A stretch of 64,000 nucleotides of DNA. It comes from Brachionus koreanus (taxonomy: Eukaryota; Rotifera; Eurotatoria; Ploima; Brachionidae). Positions 47,892 through 62,243 of the stretch are shown piece after piece; position 1 is the first letter of the stretch, and the number at the start of each line of letters is the position of its first letter. The stretch covers positions 4,648,284-4,712,283 of the forward strand of contig PJRA01000263.1 in NCBI GenBank assembly GCA_016987375.1, read 5' to 3'. The position numbers and the translations under genes are program-made. A model generated the notes under the pieces. It was not told where the DNA came from. It was given only the letters and a program-made list of their open reading frames with translations, and made no database searches.

Positions 47892-50190
47892 ATGAAATTT
47901 TTATTCACAACTTTCTTAGTTCTAATAAGCTCATTTGGGTCTCAAGGTCAAAATAATGTCGAAGTTAAAGCAGTTGAGAACGAAAACTTATTACTAAAGT
48001 GTCCCATTGATTCGGCCAGCCAATACATGGACGAATATGATTACGATTATGATGAACTTGAGCGAAAAAAGCGCCAAAATCCGATCATAATAATGCAATG
48101 GTACAAAGACTTGACTAAACTTAATAAATTCACCAATATTGGAAAATTTGAATTCGATGGAAATGCATTAAGAATTTTAGATGTTAATTTAAATGATGCT
48201 GGCAACTATTCTTGTAAATTGATTGATGGTGCTGGTCAATTGAGTGCGTTCATAAATGTTGTGGTAGAAAAAACAAACTCAACTACTGGGACTATGCAAA
48301 TAACCAAGTTGATTCAATCACGAAAAAGGCCAAAGCAACAAAGAGCTCCAGTTTTCGTTCACTCAAATCGAATAATCAAATTCAACAAACAAAAAGGCCA
48401 AGAGGTTTCACTTGATTGTCAAGCAATTGGCGTACCCAAACCAGATATCTTATGGTTCAAAAATGGTATAATACTAAGTGAAGAGGAATATGGAATAACA
48501 AGGTAGTTATAATGCTTTCTCATGAAAAAAAATCAATTTTACACTTAAATTATTTCTTAGTTAATCTAATATTTATTAATTAATTTATTATTTTAGATCA
48601 AAATGGTCACTTAACCTCAAAGATCTACGCACAAATGATAATGGAAATTTTACGTGTCATGTGTTTAATAAATATGGCTCAATAAACGCTTCGTTTGAAC
48701 TAAAAGTTTTTGACGACTCGCAAGTCTTTGAAGGCTTGGAGCCCATGAATGCCTCCATTTCGTCGGGCATGGATGCTGTCTTTACCTGCAAAGTAAAGAG
48801 TACTTACAAACCAAAGATAAAATGGATGAAACAAATAAGCAAAGCCGAATACACAAATTATGTTATTCAAAACTCGAACAGTGATTTATTAAAAAGTAAA
48901 GAATTAACAAGTGACGATTTAAGCAACTTGTATGTATTCAATTCGCTGCCGTCTTTGAAGTTGGTTGAAAAAAATACACAAAAAAGTGACTATGCGCACA
49001 CATTTTTAAACGAACTGATTACAGGAAAGGATAACTTGAATAAAGAAGAGCTAAACTTTGAGTTTTTTGTACCAAACGATGCAAATTTTGGTTCCAGTAC
49101 AAAAAAAATCGAGAGCAAAAACGATGAAAGCATTCATTACATCACTTTGTCCTCATCTCCGTCTGTTGTACAAAAATTTTCTTACGATAGAATAAATAAT
49201 TACTACATTAGTCAGTTGATTATAAAACAGGCAAGTGTTAAGGAATCAGGCATTTATGTATGCTTTGGTGAGACCAATAATGGATATAGTTACCGCAAAT
49301 CGTATTTAAAAGTGATGCCAGTTCTCAAAACAATTGAAAATGTATATGCGAACGATTTGTACAACACTTATAAAAAAAACAACTACAAAGATGATATTTT
49401 CTTTAATAATAAACCAATAGTTACCACTAGGCCTAGTCTAAATGATAACTTCATGACAATTCAGTCAATTGGCTACATAATTATTGGAATACCTGTTTTT
49501 CTAATTTCTTTATTTGCATTAATATCAGTTTGTTATTTGAAAAAAATTGAAAATTTAAAAGACAATCAAAAATCAAGACCTTCAAACTCTTTTCTTACTC
49601 TACTAAAATCTATTTTTAAATCGGACAGCTCAATCAAACAAAACTCGAAAAAGTTTTGCCCGGCTTCCCGAAACTTGATTGACAATGGCTATGATGAAAA
49701 AAAGATGAACAGCTATGCTAAAAATACACTTTCAACAAGTGCATCAAGCGAGCATACGAACACACTTCAGTGTGTTGCTTCATCCTTAGCTACTTCAATG
49801 TCGGACTCTTCATCCGAAACTACTGTAGCCTATTACGCGACAATTCCTTTATTGACAGAAAATAGCGTTCCTCCTCCATTGCCAAGCACACAGCCACCAG
49901 CTTTTTCACCTGTTCAGACCAATTCTACATCGGTAAAGTATTATGGTCAATCAAATAATCTTAAACGAGCCGAATCAAATTCATCCATGGCATATTATAA
50001 AATTGTAGACAATCAATCTTTTGCATTTAATAATCAAGCAAACTGTAAATTTCCAAATGAAAATGATCAGCAAGTTGTCACAGAGTATAATTTAAATGAA
50101 AGTAAAAATTCGAATAGATTTTACTTTCAATTGGCGCCTGTCAATAACAATATGAGAAATTTTTCAAATACATTTTGCAAAAAATACTAG
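47892..50190 (+). CDS. FGFRL1: FGF receptor-like 1 (kinase-less FGFR)
   Basis: Cell-surface receptor that binds FGFs but lacks a kinase; planarian nou-darake belongs here. Two exons, 47892-48502 and 48597-50190, joined phase 2 over 94 bp, give 734 residues. Signal peptide is about 1-19. Ig1 has C37, W70 and C108. Ig2 begins at APVFVHSNRI and runs through DCQAIGVPKPDILWFKNG to KWSLNLKDLRTNDNGNFTC. Ig3 runs from FTCKV to SGIYVCFGETNNGYSYR; GYS(Y/F)R and the Ig2 block are FGFRL1 hallmarks. The membrane helix is near 495-518. The cytoplasmic tail of about 215 residues is Ser/Asn-rich, with a proline run (VPPPLPSTQPP) and several Tyr, and contains no kinase. Ig1 carries an unusual acidic insert (MDEYDYDYDELE) followed by RKKR at 58-61, a furin-type site. 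AATAAA lies at 50292. Confidence 0.93.
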
Positions 50191-51167
50191 AATTTTAATT
50201 TGACATTAAAAATTTTGTTCATACTGTATATTCCAATTTTTTTGTTGTTGTAATCCAACATGAAGTTGTATATTGTTTTCTATTTATATTGAATAAATTA
50301 ATAAAAAAAAAATAATTTCATAATTGTTATAATTAAATAAATAAGAAGTTTTATGTTGAAATAATTATTAAAAATTTCATTAATGAATTTAATAAATTTG
50401 CTAAATTTAGGACTAAATTTAGATAAAATCCAATGATTTATTAAATTTGATCTTTTTATTAAAAAAATTTTTAGATAATTTTTTGAGTATGTCTTCAAAG
50501 CTTACTAACACACTTAAGTTAAAAAAAATTAAACACTTTTCTCAAAATATTTTTCATTATTTGTTGTTAAGTTTTTTAAAGGAAAAATTATTAATGATTA
50601 TATCTGATTATTTTATAAAGTTAAAGACAAAAACAATGCTAAAAATTTGAAATAATTAAGATAAATATATTATTGAAAAATATAAAAGAATAAAATTATT
50701 TATTAAAAAAAATCAAGAAATTTTTGTCTACTGTTCTTTAAATTAACTAAAGCGTCTGCAGTTTTTTTTCGAATAAACTTTATCTTATTGTTTGTGTTGA
50801 ATATTTGATTATTTGCATTATTAGCATTATTCTAACCTGTCCAAATCAATTGCTCATTCAAATGACAAATGAAAAAATAATATCTTAAACCTTAGAACGG
50901 TCATGTTGCGATCCAAACGGACGCCAGATTTTTTTTTATATTTTTGTTTCTCATAATACGTGTAAATTACCACTGAAAGGATTTTGAATTTTGTTCGCTA
51001 GTTTTTGAGAAAAATGAAAAAAACTGTAGTTGTCATTCATTAAAACTTCTTTTTTTTATTTGTAAAATTAATTGAAAATTAAACAATTTGATTAAATAAA
51101 TATTAAATAATTTAAATGATTTAAATTGAATCTTAAAAATTTATTAAAAATATATCAAAAAAATTTT
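50191..51167. other. 3' UTR of FGFRL1 and intergenic
   Basis: Poly(A) signal AATAAA at 50292-50297 fits the FGFRL1 transcript end. The rest is AT-rich with no supported feature. Confidence 0.5.
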
Positions 51168-51900
51168 AGCTACTTGGATGTGCAAAAACAAAACCTATAG
51201 ATGGGGTACAGGGTTGAAATTTGTTCAGGTGAAGAAAAACCATTCTTATCATACTGGAATCAAACGTTCCCCATACAACCCAGTTGTTGGATTTGAAGCT
51301 CCTCTTGGTTTAACTTCAACTTTTATTCCAGTCGAAAAATAAATAAGAAACTGCAAAACAACTATTCTACACAGTTGGTTATGAATATGAGCAAGAAGAG
51401 ATTGATGAAACTGATGATGATCAAGAATTGCTAGACCATTTTGATCCAAATGAATATGAAATTAATATATTACAATCTGGAGAAACTGGTTTGAATGAGC
51501 CAATTGAAGAAATTGAGATAAATGCAAATGCTTTGCTAGGAATAAGAGAAAATGTACGAGTGATGAATGGCTGAATTAAAGAAGACCAGGAGTAAAAAAT
51601 ATATTTCAGAGGTCAATATTAGGGATTATGTTATTTTGCCGATACCTGACGTGGATAAAGGCTTAACAGAAGCTCCTAAAAAAATACGTCGTGTAATCGA
51701 CATAGACTAAGCCAAACTACATTTTGAGTTAGCTTGTGAGGCAGATGCTTTGAATGTCCTGTTTGCAAGATAGTTTTGATTTGGTCAAGGATTGCACAAT
51801 TGATTTAAAATTGAGATTGGATAAATCTTTGAGCGTAAGGCAAGCCAGTAACGAGATCTCTATTGGTGATAATTTTGCATATAGGAAGTTTAAATGTTTT
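51168..51900 (+). pseudogene. Retroelement-type integrase fossil (C-terminal region)
   Basis: Broken frames reading KFVQVKKNHSYHTGIKRSPY and NPVVGFEAPLGLTS are the end of the integrase catalytic core as in Ty3/gypsy-like, Ginger-like and KRBA2/SCAND3-type elements. These are followed by LLGIRENV and PDVDKG blocks and, near 51835-51890, a VRQASNEISIGDNFAYRKF-like segment. This order matches invertebrate integrase-derived proteins with a Cys-rich tail. Stops and frame changes abound. The stretch immediately downstream (52000-52193) recurs at 55.3-55.7 kb and may belong to the same element. Confidence 0.65.
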
Positions 51901-51999
51901 TTTAACACTTAAATAAATACCATTTAAATTGTTAACTTTAAATTTAAACCTAAATATAAAGTTCCGGTAATTCAATACTCGCACACATTCAAAACAAAA

Positions 52000-52193
52000 C
52001 AATAAAAAATGCCAATTTCTTGTAAATGCTATATTTTATTTTTTGTCAGTTTAAATATTTTCTACAAGTTAAAAGTTTTAATTCTTATTTTAATCTAAAA
52101 TGTTTAAAGCTTATGAAACAGGTCACAACAATGATCCCCCATATTAAAAAAATTTTCTAAATAATTTCAAAATTTTTAAGAAAATTTTTTTAA
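52000..52193 (+). repeat. Dispersed repeat, copy A
   Basis: Shares with 55328-55665, in the same orientation, the blocks TTTCTTGTAAATGCTAT, TTTTCTACAAGTTAAAAGTT, GAAACAGGTC, CCCATATTAAAAAAATTTTC and TTTCAAAATTTTTAAGAAAA, in the same order. It follows the integrase fossil directly, so it may be that element's 3' end. Confidence 0.75.
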
Positions 52194-53603
52194 AAAATCA
52201 ATTTATGTGCTTTTATTTTATTTTATTTTTGTTTCAGTAAATCAGATTAATCAAGTGGAATTAGCAATTTATGGCTCCGATGACTATTTATTCGCTATTA
52301 TTTAGAAGATATTGCATTCAAAACTTCAAGAATTCAACTATTTTTACATTATCAAAATTAAATAAAGGTTTTTTGATCCTACCCTCATCTAGTTTTATAA
52401 AACAAGAGTAGGGTGATCATCGATTCTAACTAATAACTCAGCAACTTGATACAAATCATTTAAAATTGGAACATATTCTATAAGTTAATGTTCTAGTTTT
52501 CAAGATTGTGTGACTAAAGTTGCGGATAAAATAAAATGGATGTTTCTAATTTCAAATTTTGATCAAATTTCATTTTTTAAATTTATTCAAAAAATTTTAT
52601 TTGCGCAACAAAATTTCAATGCATTATTTATAAATTACAATCNAAGGGCTGAGCTACCTTGGGGCTGAAAATAGCCTATCGTCGATTGGAAACTGGGAAA
52701 CATTTGCTTTTGCATCAAAAGTGGATGCTTGAAATTTAATGAGCTCCCATATAACGATGTGTGTATGAGGTATTTGAGAAAGTCAAGGTTAATCGAGGCC
52801 AAAGGCAATGGAATTAACTTTGTCTGAGAAACCGGAGCCATAGAGTCTTTTTCTTTTACCTAATGCCATTTTTTTATCGTATAATTGTAAACAGTAACAA
52901 CTTTGATTCTATTAAAAGTCTGCTAGCAGCAAATAACAACAACATTGAGTCCTAAGTATAGTTTATTTCTGATAATTTAAGCAATGGGGACATTGCTTAT
53001 CAACCGAGAGAAGTGTGTTAACGTGTGAATAAAAGCCCAGTTTATATTCTAGTATTCCTTAGTAATCCTTAATTAAGTATCTAAGTTTTGTCTAATTGAA
53101 AAAAGTTGTCACTGGTTACAATATATTTGATTGTATATAAATTAAATTCTTTTTTGTTTTGTTGTTGTTGTAATAAAAATATAAAGATTGATATCTTAAT
53201 TCTACTTGAAACCAGTATTTATGCCTAGTAAAAGACGAAGATTATGTATCGGAGGACAAGACATTGGTCCGTCAACATAACCTAATCATATTCAATCTAA
53301 ATCTAAATCAAATTTTAAAGATTTTATTACTTTTTTTTAAATTAAAATACTATTGATTGTGAACAAAATGAATTAATATTTTCAAGTTAAATTTTTTTTT
53401 CATAGCTAAATATAAAAATAAATTTTAAAATTAACTTCTCAATTTTTTTTCTCGAATTTTTGAAAATTTATTTAAAAAATGAAGTATGCAGCTAAAACTT
53501 TAAAATATAAAATTCAAATATTCATCTAAAAAAAATATTCAAATTAACAAATTAAAAGGCTATTTATGAAATGAAAAAATAATTTTAATAAATCTAAACA
53601 AAA
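52194..53603. other. Intergenic, one ambiguous base
   Basis: No supported gene. A single N at 52643 marks an unresolved base. ORFs around 52635-52841 on the minus strand are unrecognised. Confidence 0.4.
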
Positions 53604-54630
53604 TTAGAAAAAGTCATTTTTTAACCGAAAATCAATCTCAAATTCACTCAGATCACTTTTTTCTGTGCTAAAATCGAATATTTGATTTGAAAATAGTGTT
53701 AAATCCAACTGGTCTAATTCATTGCTCCCACTAAGATCAAGATCATTGATTGATTCTTCTTTTGAAAAAAAATTTTCTTTATTAAAAAAATTTTCATTTT
53801 CTAAATTATTTGCAGTTGAAAAATTTTGACTATAATTGCAGGTAAAAAAGTTTTGATCATTATTTTTAAAAGATGAATTATCTGTATATTGTGACATGTC
53901 TACTTCATACGAATTTTCCAAGTAGTTGTTGGTTCTAAAATAACTGTTTGTCTCATCAACTGATTTTTCATGATTAAAATTTTCGTATCTAGAATAGCAA
54001 GCCTGATTTGTTTGAGAAAATGAAGCTAATTGATCTTGTTTCATTAATGACGAAGCCACTTTAGAGTCTGAAGCTTTGTAAGCATCATCACCGTAAACAC
54101 CTTGTTCTGATCTATTTACTTTATGGTCAGTACTCAGATTAGTCGAATCTATGGCAAAGTACTTCAAGCATCCTCGGTTAACTATCAAATTTGAAAGAGA
54201 TAAATCTATTTTCGAATTGTTCAATCGGCTAGTGCTTTTCTTATAACAATTTTTTTCATTTCTCCTGAATTTGGCTCTTCTATTTTGGAACCATATCTAA
54301 TTTTTAAAATAAATCAATTTAATAAAGTTATTTAACTAAAAATCCTAATTTTGAATATTTTATTAGGTCGACTTAAGAAAGCAGTAAAATTGATTTATTT
54401 TAGAGAATTTATGACTTGCAACTTACTTGAACTTTATCTTCGGTTAGACCAGTTTGTTCCGCAATTTCCTCCCTAATATAAGTATCTGGATAGTGTGTCT
54501 TTTCGAACACTTTTTCCAAAGTGTCCAGTTGGCAAGGCTCGAATGAAGTTCGAAAGCGGCGATTTTGCTTTGACTTGCACTTTTTAGGTTCTTTATTAAG
54601 AGTGTAGTGTATATTGTTGCTGCTTATCAT
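53604..54630 (-). CDS. Paired-like (PRD class) homeobox transcription factor
   Basis: DNA-binding transcription factor. Two exons, 54630-54427 and 54296-53604, joined phase 0 over 130 bp inside the recognition helix region, give 298 residues. The homeodomain starts near residue 22: [20 protein letters not shown], then [20 protein letters not shown], then [16 protein letters not shown]. Gln at homeodomain position 50 and the [10 protein letters not shown] ending resemble Prrx/Alx/Phox2-type paired-like proteins; Prrx is my best guess. The intron falls between VQ and IWFQ, a position common in PRD-class genes. There is no paired domain. The rest is Ser/Asn/Asp-rich with an acidic C-terminus ([17 protein letters not shown]), plausible as an activation region; no OAR motif is evident. 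Confidence 0.9.
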
Positions 54631-55327
54631 TTTCGAAACAATTTAATTAGTCGTCATAAATATGCTGAGATGAAGTAGGTTTGCTAATATTTTATTGACG
54701 TTTGGTAAAATTTATCATCAAATATTTTTAATTGAGTTAAAAATGAGATAAAAAAGTTATCTTAAAAGTGAACAATTTTAATGTTGCATACAATATTCAA
54801 TGAGTTGAAGCAGAGAAGATAAGAGTTTAAGATATAGCACAATTTAGAATAACAATAGCAATAAATTAATAAAAATTATTAGCTAAATAGCTTAATATTT
54901 TGGTAATTAGCTTCTATAGAATTAAATTTTCTTAATCATTTGATTTATGTTCTGAGGTGCCTGATTTATTTGAAGTAAACTTTTTTACTTTCGCTGGCCA
55001 ATTTATAAATCTATCATCTAAATTAGCCAGAAAATTTAAGACATTCTTATTATCGTTATACAAAATGGATCTTATCAGAAAGTACAATTTTATTTCAAAA
55101 TATTGATAAGTAAAATGAAACCGTATAAATTTTAAAGACAAAGCCAAAACTTAAATTTATATGCATTTATTTGGCCCAAATTCTGTTTTTAAATTTGTTA
55201 CAATCATTCACATTAAAGCTATAAATTAACTTAGTTACTTATCTCATTATTTTGGCTTAATTATTTTCTAATTATAAATAGACCACTCTTTTTTCTAAAA
55301 GATGAAGGAACCCATTTTGGGACAAAC
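54631..55327. other. Upstream of the homeobox gene, nothing recognised
   Basis: A 71-codon minus-strand ORF at 54932-55147 has mixed composition but no recognised relatives or splice partners. Confidence 0.4.
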
Positions 55328-55665
55328 CGATAAAAAATTCGAATTTCTTGTAAATGCTATAAGGACTTTTTAATGCTCTAATCTATCAGTCTATCAAAGA
55401 GATCTTTGTTTAAAAGAACCAAAAAGATCTAACAATACAAATTTGTTAGACATCTTCCAGAACTAATCAAATGTGTGCTATTTTATTTTGTGTCAGAGTC
55501 TTCAGAATATTTTTGTTTATATATTTTCTACAAGTTAAAAGTTTTAATTTTTATTTTTATCTAAAATGTAATGTCTATATCTTTTGAAACAGGTCTCAAC
55601 ACTGACCCCCATATTAAAAAAATTTTCTTAATAATTTCAAAATTTTTAAGAAAATTTTTTTTAAG
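55328..55665 (+). repeat. Dispersed repeat, copy B (interrupted)
   Basis: Same blocks as 52000-52193 in the same orientation, but split by about 125 bp of unrelated sequence (roughly 55355-55480) after the first block. Either copy B carries an insertion or copy A a deletion. Confidence 0.7.
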
Positions 55666-56970
55666 ATATCGCAATATTCATAATTGCATCAGCTTTCAAA
55701 ATCTGCTATTTTTTTACTAAATTTTCGATTTTTTCAAAAATTTTGGACATTTTGTGTTTTACCAAATTTTACGTAAAATAACGTTAATTTGCTATATTTT
55801 ACATTAAATTACGTTTTCTAGAAACTGGTATTTCACGTAATTTTACATAAAATGTGGTAAATTCATCGGGTTGTAGCAGCAATGTATGGGAGATACTACC
55901 TATCAAATTGAAATAGCTGTTGAAAACGTATTTCCAACGTCTAAAGATTAACATATTGAGCTCATGTTCAATGAACATTTGAAATAAATTCTTTTTTGTT
56001 TAAAATTTTTCTAACAGCGATAAATTGAATATAAATATAAACCTAAATTTTTGAGCTTGTACTCTAAGTATGTATTTTCAAGTCTTGAATTGTTCTATTT
56101 AAAATAATAGTAATTATACTGAATATTTAAATTAATTTAAAATTTTATGCCATGGGATTAGGTGAGCAAACACTAAAATACGTGAAAGAAAAGGCAGCAA
56201 TTTATGATTTATTTAAAAAGAAATGGCTTTGGAACAGATAGACGTGTTCGAAGAAGCTACATTAGCTGGTAAAAACGCTTTGTAATAGTGAGTAATAAAA
56301 TGCGTTGACATGTACCATGTGTAGTGAATGACGAAGAATCAAAAGTGTGTGAAATTGCAAATTTCAAAGAAACTTAATAAAAAATTTTTTTAAAATCTTT
56401 TCTATAAATCGAGATTGAAAGATTTTCCGTAAATTTTTTATTCTAAAGACTTTAAAAAAAGTTAAAATATAACTAAATTTTTCACACACACACACACAAA
56501 AAAAAAAATTCCTTATTTAATTTTAAAATTTTTTGATATTTTTCCATGTATAATGAAAATGTGATCTTTAAATATCAATTAAATTATCCTGTGAAAACTT
56601 GATAACATGATCCCATATTTTTTTTCAAAATCATTTTCATTTAATTTTTTTTATGTCTAAAATATATCTGATATTTATCAGATAATTTGATAAACAAATG
56701 TAATTAATAGTGGGAAAGATAATATTCATAAATCAAAGGTTGATTGACTTGCCTGTTTTCCTAAATTTATTAAGTCCAAATTATTAAAATGTTCAGAGAT
56801 ATTATTTGTTTTTATTTGAAAAAATAAAAATAATTAAATTTAGTAAATTAATGTCGATAAATAGATAAAATCCGTCGATTCGCTTTTATTGTTTAACTTT
56901 TAAATGGTAAGTGATTTAAATAATTAAGAAAAATACAAGATTTTTTTGTCAAGAGCTTTAAATTGAGTGC
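55666..56970. other. Intergenic with decayed repeats
   Basis: Inverted motifs around TTTTACGTAAAATAACG (55768) and ACGTAATTTTACATAAAAT (55835-55853), and a (CA)8 run at 56483-56498. AATAAA for PSMA7 on the minus strand lies at 56885-56890. No gene supported. Confidence 0.45.
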
Positions 56971-59760
<2,790 letters not shown>

Positions 59761-61545
59761 ATGAAAAATAAGAGAATTCCAAACGATAAACAGCTTTCAG
59801 ACGAAAATTATGATTTGAATAATATAGACTACTCAGTGAGCGGGTCCGAACTTAGCGCAATTTTTAATATAATTGTAAAAAAATTGCTAAACAATTACGA
59901 TAATTATTCAAAATCAAGTCAAAGAAATAGTAAAAAACATGGTGAAGATACCGAATCAACCAAAATAGACTGTGAGCTTGAAAACTTGGAAGATAAATCA
60001 AGTAATCCAGAACTAAATGAACTTGATGAATTGCTTCAATGTTTTGATGAACTAATCGAATTTGTCCTCACATTAAAACAACAAAACTCTTTCGTTCTCT
60101 TGATTATATTCCAAAAGACCAATTTAATTGTTATTAATTTAATAGAATTTTTAAACAAATTGCTTAATAATTTTTATTCAAAAAATGAATTTAGTAATTC
60201 TTATAAACCTTACAGTTCAGATTTTGATCTTAACTCAGATCTAGCTGAATGTAATCCTTCAATAGTGGGAAAGACTATTCAGCTATTGCATGTAATTACA
60301 AGTAAATAAAAAAACAATCTATTCATTTTTCTTTTATTTAAAGTCAAAATTTTAGATCAACCTCAAAACAACGACGATGAATCAACCATTTATTGCTGTA
60401 ATTTGTTAACAAGCAGTTTCAATTTTACCAGTCCAATAGCCAATGTTCTTTTAATCAATGGATCATTAGATAACAACCATATTCTTAATGAACAATACTC
60501 AAAAGCGTGTCTAGATTTAATGAACAATCTTACATTTAACAATCGGCTATTTGCTGTTGATACCTATATAAAAAAATTCATTTTTTATCTTATTGATCGA
60601 ATGTAATTTTTTTTATTTTTAAATTCATTATATCTATTTTATTTTTTCTTTTAAGTATAAAATCTGATCTAAGACCAAACTATTTTCAGTTTTTATCAAA
60701 CATTTTGAGAAATGAAGAAACTGAGATCTCAAAAATTTTTAAATCAATGGTTTTTTTTTTCTATCTTATTTATTTTGGAAACATTTTTAAATTTTACAAT
60801 TAGGATGATTCTATCATGAGAAAAATCTATCGTCAGTTGATATCTATCATTAAAGAAAATACAAATGGCTTAGTTCTTCTTTCGTTGATTATTTTAATCA
60901 AGCTTGAATATTCGGACCTGTTCGCTATTGTCTTGCCAATCAAACTAAAAGCAAAATCGATTTATGAACCTATTGACTGTGCCATGTCGGCATTAAATGA
61001 GTTGAATATGAATAAGAAAATAAATTCTTCTTTACAAAGATTAAATGCATTGAATTTTTTATATGAATTTGTGAAATGCGAACCTGTTAAATGTTTATTA
61101 GAGGGGTAAGATTTAAAAAAAAAAGTAAAATATAAATTTATTTATTTTTTCTAGAAATGATGATTATTTTGATGTTTTAATGTTTAGACTTAACCAATTA
61201 TTGGTTCTCAGTTTGCCTGAGTCTCAATTTCCTTTGAGCATATCAACTAAAATTATAAAATTGTTCAATCGTCTAATTAAATCCAGCGAAAAGTTTGCTA
61301 AAAAACAATTTCGAATTATATTTGATACTAAAAATTTTGTGGAGTCTGGATCGAATAAATTACGAGAACTTGCTCTTTCAACTAAAATAAAGTCAAATAT
61401 ATCCGAATACAAATATATAGTAGAGTATTTTCTTAAAATATTGGAAATTAAAACTGGAGATAAATCAGATGAAGATAGACAATTTTTTACCAGGAATTCG
61501 TCGTTTTATTCTGTATTTTTAAGTCACATGCTAAATCTTTTTAAG
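59761..61545 (+). CDS. Helical-repeat protein, tentatively CIP2A-like; 3' end unresolved
   Basis: Five exons, 59761-60301, 60356-60602, 60656-60749, 60804-61105 and 61155-61545, join in frame over introns of 49-54 bp, giving 525 residues so far. The last ends at a good donor (AAG|GTAAAA), so more should follow. A possible terminal exon begins at an acceptor near 62052 and stops near 62125. The product is a run of hydrophobic alpha helices like an armadillo-type fold. Blocks such as KIYRQLISIIKENTNGLVLL followed by SLIILIKL resemble in position and character the arm-repeat part of CIP2A, an inhibitor of PP2A that also stabilises mitotic chromosomes. Similarity is weak, and the long C-terminal coiled coil of CIP2A was not found downstream. 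Gene structure is secure; function is not. Confidence 0.7.
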
Positions 61546-62140
61546 GTAAAAAAAATATTTTTTTTCCATTATTCACAAAAAAATAGATCAAAGAGAAGAG
61601 AAAAAAAATGATGGAAAATTTCGAAAATAGATAGTTTTCAATTAATTTTCTTTTCTTCTTCTTCTTTTTAAAAATCTTACATGACAAAATTAAATAATTT
61701 ATTTTGCCTTTTTTGCATTTAAAATTAATTTTAAAATACAAATAAAAAATTCCTTTAATTAGAAAATAAATTGTTTCTAGAAATTTTTTAAATTTTGGAT
61801 TTAAAAGATAAATTAAATTTAAATGAAATACAATAAAAATATTGTTATAATAATGGTTTCGTTGATAATACTGCTAGTTATAATTTTTTCACTATAATTT
61901 CTTAATCTAGCACTAATTTTACATGAATTCCAAAAAAAATTCATAATTTTGCCAACAAATATTATTTCATCTAGTTTTTCGAAATAATTTTGTAAAATCC
62001 TAATGATTTCAAAATTTCTGAGAAAAAATTTTTTTGTTTTGTTATTTTTAGAAGCAACCAATATATCGATACAAGATGTTCAAACTTTTTTTCCGAGAAA
62101 GAGTACAATTTTCTCAATTCTTTTAACATTTGAAATTATA
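61546..62140. other. Possible intron and terminal exon of the upstream gene
   Basis: AT-rich. A phase-compatible acceptor (TTATTTTTAG) at about 62051 opens a 24-codon frame ending near 62125, a candidate last exon of the helical-repeat gene. Otherwise nothing. Confidence 0.3.
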
Positions 62141-62241
62141 CAGTACGTTTCTAAACAAAGTAGACAGTTTTTAGAACATTGCTTAAGAAGCTCTTGAGCA
62201 TGTGCTTAAGCAAGCTGTCTGCTTTGTTTAGAAACCTACTG
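62141..62241. mobile_element. Short Tc1/mariner-type MITE
   Basis: 101-bp element with near-perfect terminal inverted repeats of about 26 bp: left end CAGTACGTTTCTAAACAAAG then TAGACAG; right end, reverse-complemented, CAGTAGGTTTCTAAACAAAG then CAGACAG. It is flanked by TA on both sides (62139-62140 and 62242-62243), the target duplication of Tc1/mariner transposases. The interior has a further GCTTAAG inverted pair, so nearly the whole unit folds into a hairpin. No coding capacity. Confidence 0.85.
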
Positions 62242-62243
62242 TA

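Noticed and set aside
53221..53280. Short ORF beginning MPSKRRRLCIGGQD
   Set aside because: Only 19 codons and isolated; too short to support.
54932..55147. 71-codon minus-strand ORF
   Set aside because: Plausible composition but no relatives, no splice sites and no conserved motif; not enough to call a gene.
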